Shown: in pieces, positions 61,550 through 64,000 of the stretch
How the letters are laid out: the number at the start of each line of letters is the position of its first letter
How positions within the stretch are numbered: the first letter of the stretch is position 1
From: Bordetella genomosp. 10
Lineage (GTDB): Bacteria; Pseudomonadota; Gammaproteobacteria; Burkholderiales; Burkholderiaceae_B
Length of the DNA: 64,000 nucleotides
Assembly: GCF_002261225.1 (NCBI RefSeq)
Contig: NZ_NEVM01000002.1
Location: forward strand, 372,001-436,000
Direction of reading: 5' to 3'
Made by a program: the position numbers and the translations under genes
The notes under the pieces: generated by a model
Told to the model about the DNA's origin: nothing
Databases searched by the model: none
Seen by the model: only the letters and a program-made list of their open reading frames with translations

Positions 61550-63577
61550 ATGTCCTCTCCCGGATTCATCGAATTCCCCGACAGCCCTTTCCAGCTCTAC
61601 CAGCCCTATCCGCCGGCCGGCGATCAGCCCAATGCCATCGAGGCGCTGACGCAAGGCGTGGAGGACGGTCTGATGTACCAGACCTTGCTGGGCGTGACGG
61701 GCTCGGGCAAGACCTACACCATGGCCAACGTCATCGCCCGTCTGGGCCGGCCGGCCCTGGTGCTGGCGCCGAACAAGACGCTGGCGGCGCAGCTCTATGC
61801 CGAGATGCGCGAGTTCTTCCCGCGCAACGCGGTCGAGTACTTCGTCTCGTATTACGACTACTACCAGCCCGAAGCCTACGTGCCCACGCGCGACCTGTTC
61901 ATCGAAAAGGACTCGTCGATCAACGAGCACATCGAGCAGATGCGGCTGTCGGCCACCAAGAGCCTGTTGGAGCGCCGCGATACCGTCATCGTCGGTACGG
62001 TTTCGTGCATCTATGGTATCGGCAATCCGGGCGACTACCACGCCATGGTGCTGATCCTGCGCGCCGGCGACCGCGTGTCGCGGCGCGAGATCCTCGCCCG
62101 CCTGGTCTCCATGCAGTACACCCGCAACGACGCCGAATTCGCCCGCGGCGTGTTCCGCGTGCGCGGCGAGACCATCGACATCTTCCCGGCGGAAAGCGCC
62201 GAGCTGGCGCTGCGCGTCACCTTGTTCGACGACGAGGTGGAAACGCTGGAGCTGTTCGATCCGCTCACCGGCAAGGTGCGGCAGAAGGTGCCGCGCTTCA
62301 CCGTTTATCCGGGGTCGCATTACGTCACGCCGCGCGATACCGTGCTGCGCGCCATCGAGACCATCAAGGAAGAGCTGCGCGAGCGTTCCAAGCTTTTCAT
62401 CGACGAGGGCAAGCTGGTGGAAGCCCAGCGGCTGGAGCAGCGCACCCGGTTCGACCTGGAAATGCTGCAGGAACTGGGCTTTTGCAAAGGCATCGAGAAC
62501 TACTCGCGCCATCTGTCCGGCGCCGCCCCCGGCGAGCCGCCGCCCACGCTGATCGACTACCTGCCGGCCGACGCCCTGATGTTCATCGACGAAAGCCACG
62601 TCACCATCGGCCAGTTGGGCGGCATGTACCGCGGGGACCGTTCGCGCAAGGAAACCCTGGTCAACTACGGTTTCCGCCTGCCGTCCGCGCTCGACAACCG
62701 GCCGCTGCAATTGCAGGAATTCGAGTCGCGCATGCGCCAGTGTGTATTCGTCTCCGCCACGCCGGCCGCCTACGAGCAGGAACATGCCGACAACGTGGTC
62801 GAGCAGGTGGTGCGTCCCACGGGCCTGGTCGATCCCATCGTGGAGGTGCGCCCGGCCCGTTCCCAGGTCGACGACCTGCTGGGCGAGATCAAGCTGCGCG
62901 TGGAGCGCAGCGAGCGCGTGCTGGTCACCACCTTGACCAAGCGCATGGCGGAAGACCTCACCGATTACCTGGCCGAGCACGGCGTACGCGTGCGCTACCT
63001 GCACTCGGACGTCGACACGGTGGAACGGGTGGAAATCATCCGCGACCTGCGCCTGGGCACCTTCGACGTGCTGGTGGGCATCAACCTGCTGCGCGAGGGC
63101 CTGGACATCCCGGAAGTGTCCCTGGTGGCCATCCTGGACGCCGACAAGGAGGGCTTCCTGCGTTCGGAACGCAGCCTGATCCAGACCATAGGGCGGGCCG
63201 CGCGCAACCTCAACGGCCGCGCCATCCTCTATGCGGACAGGGTGACGGACTCCATGCACCGGGCGATCGGCGAAACGGAGCGCCGCCGGCAGAAGCAGGA
63301 AGCTTTCAATGTCGAGCACGGGATTACCGCGCGCGGCGTCAAGAAGGCCGTGCGCGAACTCATCGACGGCGTTGTGGCGCCGCAGCAGCACCAGACCGTC
63401 GAGGATGCGCTGCCGGCCACCGTGCTGAAGGACGAAAAGGCGGTGGCGCGCGAAATCAAGCGCCTGGAAAAACTCATGATGGACCACGCCCGCAATCTCG
63501 AATTCGAGCAGGCCGCCGCCGCGCGGGACGCCTTGAACGCCCTGAAGGACCGCATCCTGCTGGACGGGGCGGTCTAG
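61550..63577 (+). CDS. uvrB: Excinuclease ABC subunit B
   Basis: DNA damage recognition helicase-like subunit of nucleotide excision repair, 675 residues. Walker A is [11 protein letters not shown], the damage-probing hairpin is [13 protein letters not shown], Walker B lies in [13 protein letters not shown], and motif VI is [14 protein letters not shown]. The C-terminal UVR motif for UvrC ([19 protein letters not shown]) is intact. No SOS box is seen in the 75-bp gap before it, so LexA control is not evident at this end. Confidence 0.97.
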   Translation: MSSPGFIEFPDSPFQLYQPYPPAGDQPNAIEALTQGVEDGLMYQTLLGVTGSGKTYTMANVIARLGRPALVLAPNKTLAAQLYAEMREFFPRNAVEYFVSYYDYYQPEAYVPTRDLFIEKDSSINEHIEQMRLSATKSLLERRDTVIVGTVSCIYGIGNPGDYHAMVLILRAGDRVSRREILARLVSMQYTRNDAEFARGVFRVRGETIDIFPAESAELALRVTLFDDEVETLELFDPLTGKVRQKVPRFTVYPGSHYVTPRDTVLRAIETIKEELRERSKLFIDEGKLVEAQRLEQRTRFDLEMLQELGFCKGIENYSRHLSGAAPGEPPPTLIDYLPADALMFIDESHVTIGQLGGMYRGDRSRKETLVNYGFRLPSALDNRPLQLQEFESRMRQCVFVSATPAAYEQEHADNVVEQVVRPTGLVDPIVEVRPARSQVDDLLGEIKLRVERSERVLVTTLTKRMAEDLTDYLAEHGVRVRYLHSDVDTVERVEIIRDLRLGTFDVLVGINLLREGLDIPEVSLVAILDADKEGFLRSERSLIQTIGRAARNLNGRAILYADRVTDSMHRAIGETERRRQKQEAFNVEHGITARGVKKAVRELIDGVVAPQQHQTVEDALPATVLKDEKAVAREIKRLEKLMMDHARNLEFEQAAAARDALNALKDRILLDGAV

Positions 63578-63836
63578 GCGCGTGGTGCAGGCGCCTCATT
63601 CGCGGGCGCCCGGCGGCCCGTTTCGGACCCCGGCGCTTGCGCATCCGCTGGTGTTGTGTTAGCGAAATGTCAGGCGGTGTCAGAATCGGGAATCAGTGTT
63701 GCAAACCGCCCCTTGATTTTTTCTAATAAGTAATTAATTTTATTGAGAATATTCGCCTTGACGGACGGTCGGGGCGACTTGGCCGGCAGGCAAAAAAAGC
63801 TTGCCTTCTTGCGGGTTTTCCCGCAGACTAGCGCAC
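63578..63836. other. 259-bp leader region before the phosphatase gene
   Basis: No gene is seen. An AT-rich stretch at 63713-63755 holds a possible promoter (TTGATT, 16 bp, TAATTT). Two hairpins follow near the start codon: AGGCAA-N7-TTGCCT at 63788-63806 and GCGGG-TTTT-CCCGC at 63811-63824, the latter ending 12 bases before the ATG. Confidence 0.4.
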
Positions 63837-64000
63837 ATGATGACCAAGGTACTTTTCGTTTGCAAGGGCAACATCTGTCGCTCGCCGAGCGCAGAAGGCG
63901 TGTTCCGTCAGTTGATCAACGACGCAGGGCTTGCTGAAGTCGTGCGCGTCGATTCCGCCGGAACGCATGCTTTCCATATTGGCGAGGCGCCGGATGCGCG
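63837..64000 (+). CDS. Low-molecular-weight protein tyrosine phosphatase, 3'-truncated by window edge
   Basis: The first 54 codons are in the window. The phosphatase P-loop CKGNICRS (Cys9 to Ser16, CX5R) follows directly after VLFV, and SPSAEGVFRQLI and DSAGTHAFHIGE match the family. Two adjacent ATG codons (63837, 63840) are possible starts. In Bordetella relatives this gene often precedes the isc iron-sulphur genes; that cannot be checked here. Confidence 0.92.
   Translation, partial: MMTKVLFVCKGNICRSPSAEGVFRQLINDAGLAEVVRVDSAGTHAFHIGEAPDA

Overview
The window is high-GC DNA with the gene content and gene order of a Bordetella-type betaproteobacterium (Alcaligenaceae). The evidence is four periplasmic receptors of the Bug/TctC family without their membrane partners, a dapC-dapD-dapE cluster, a ribF-ileS-lspA cluster and a tig-clpP-clpX-lon block. 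The genus is inferred from these families and was not searched. No rRNA, CRISPR array, transposase or prophage gene is visible.

Layout. Positions 1-4248 hold an accessory catabolic set: an aromatic-type aminotransferase cut by the window edge, a D-2-hydroxyacid dehydrogenase, an ornithine-cyclodeaminase-family protein and a Bug receptor. A MarR-GNAT fusion and coaBC follow. Next come a class V aminotransferase, a Bug receptor and a divergent LysR regulator (6614-9947). Positions 9963-16700 are housekeeping: lspA, ileS, ribF, purN and rsmB.

Positions 16759-29876 are the most unusual part. Two tccC-like Rhs/YD-repeat toxin genes lie 9.87 kb apart as direct repeats. Their ~2.3 kb cores and upstream leaders are nearly the same, but the C-terminal tails differ. 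Both tails look like catalytic domains of TcdA/TcdB-type (GT44-like) glycosyltransferases. Between the two genes sits a metabolic operon: an RraA-type aldolase, an aminotransferase, a polar amino acid ABC transporter and a LysR regulator. No Tc A or B component and no immunity gene is in the window.

Positions 29964-41343 carry a small secreted protein, a fatty acid desaturase, uvrD, an ABC-F ATPase, prmB, dapE, dapD, dapC, a tRNA-Leu(UAG) and an Rnk-type factor. Positions 41420-49593 are a second accessory block. It has a translationally coupled set (hydrolase, maleate-isomerase-like protein, OCD-family protein) in which the first two lack the expected catalytic residues. A Bug receptor and an MmgE/PrpD protein stand upstream, under a divergent IclR regulator with a clear operator-like palindrome, followed by another LysR/Bug pair.

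Positions 49661-64000 hold an N-formylglutamate amidohydrolase, a cold shock protein with a long leader, a YqhA-type membrane protein, an M48 protease, tig-clpP-clpX, lon behind a sigma-32-like promoter, lexA with a perfect SOS box, three tandem 83-86 bp GC-rich repeats, a second aromatic aminotransferase, uvrB and the start of a low-molecular-weight protein tyrosine phosphatase gene.
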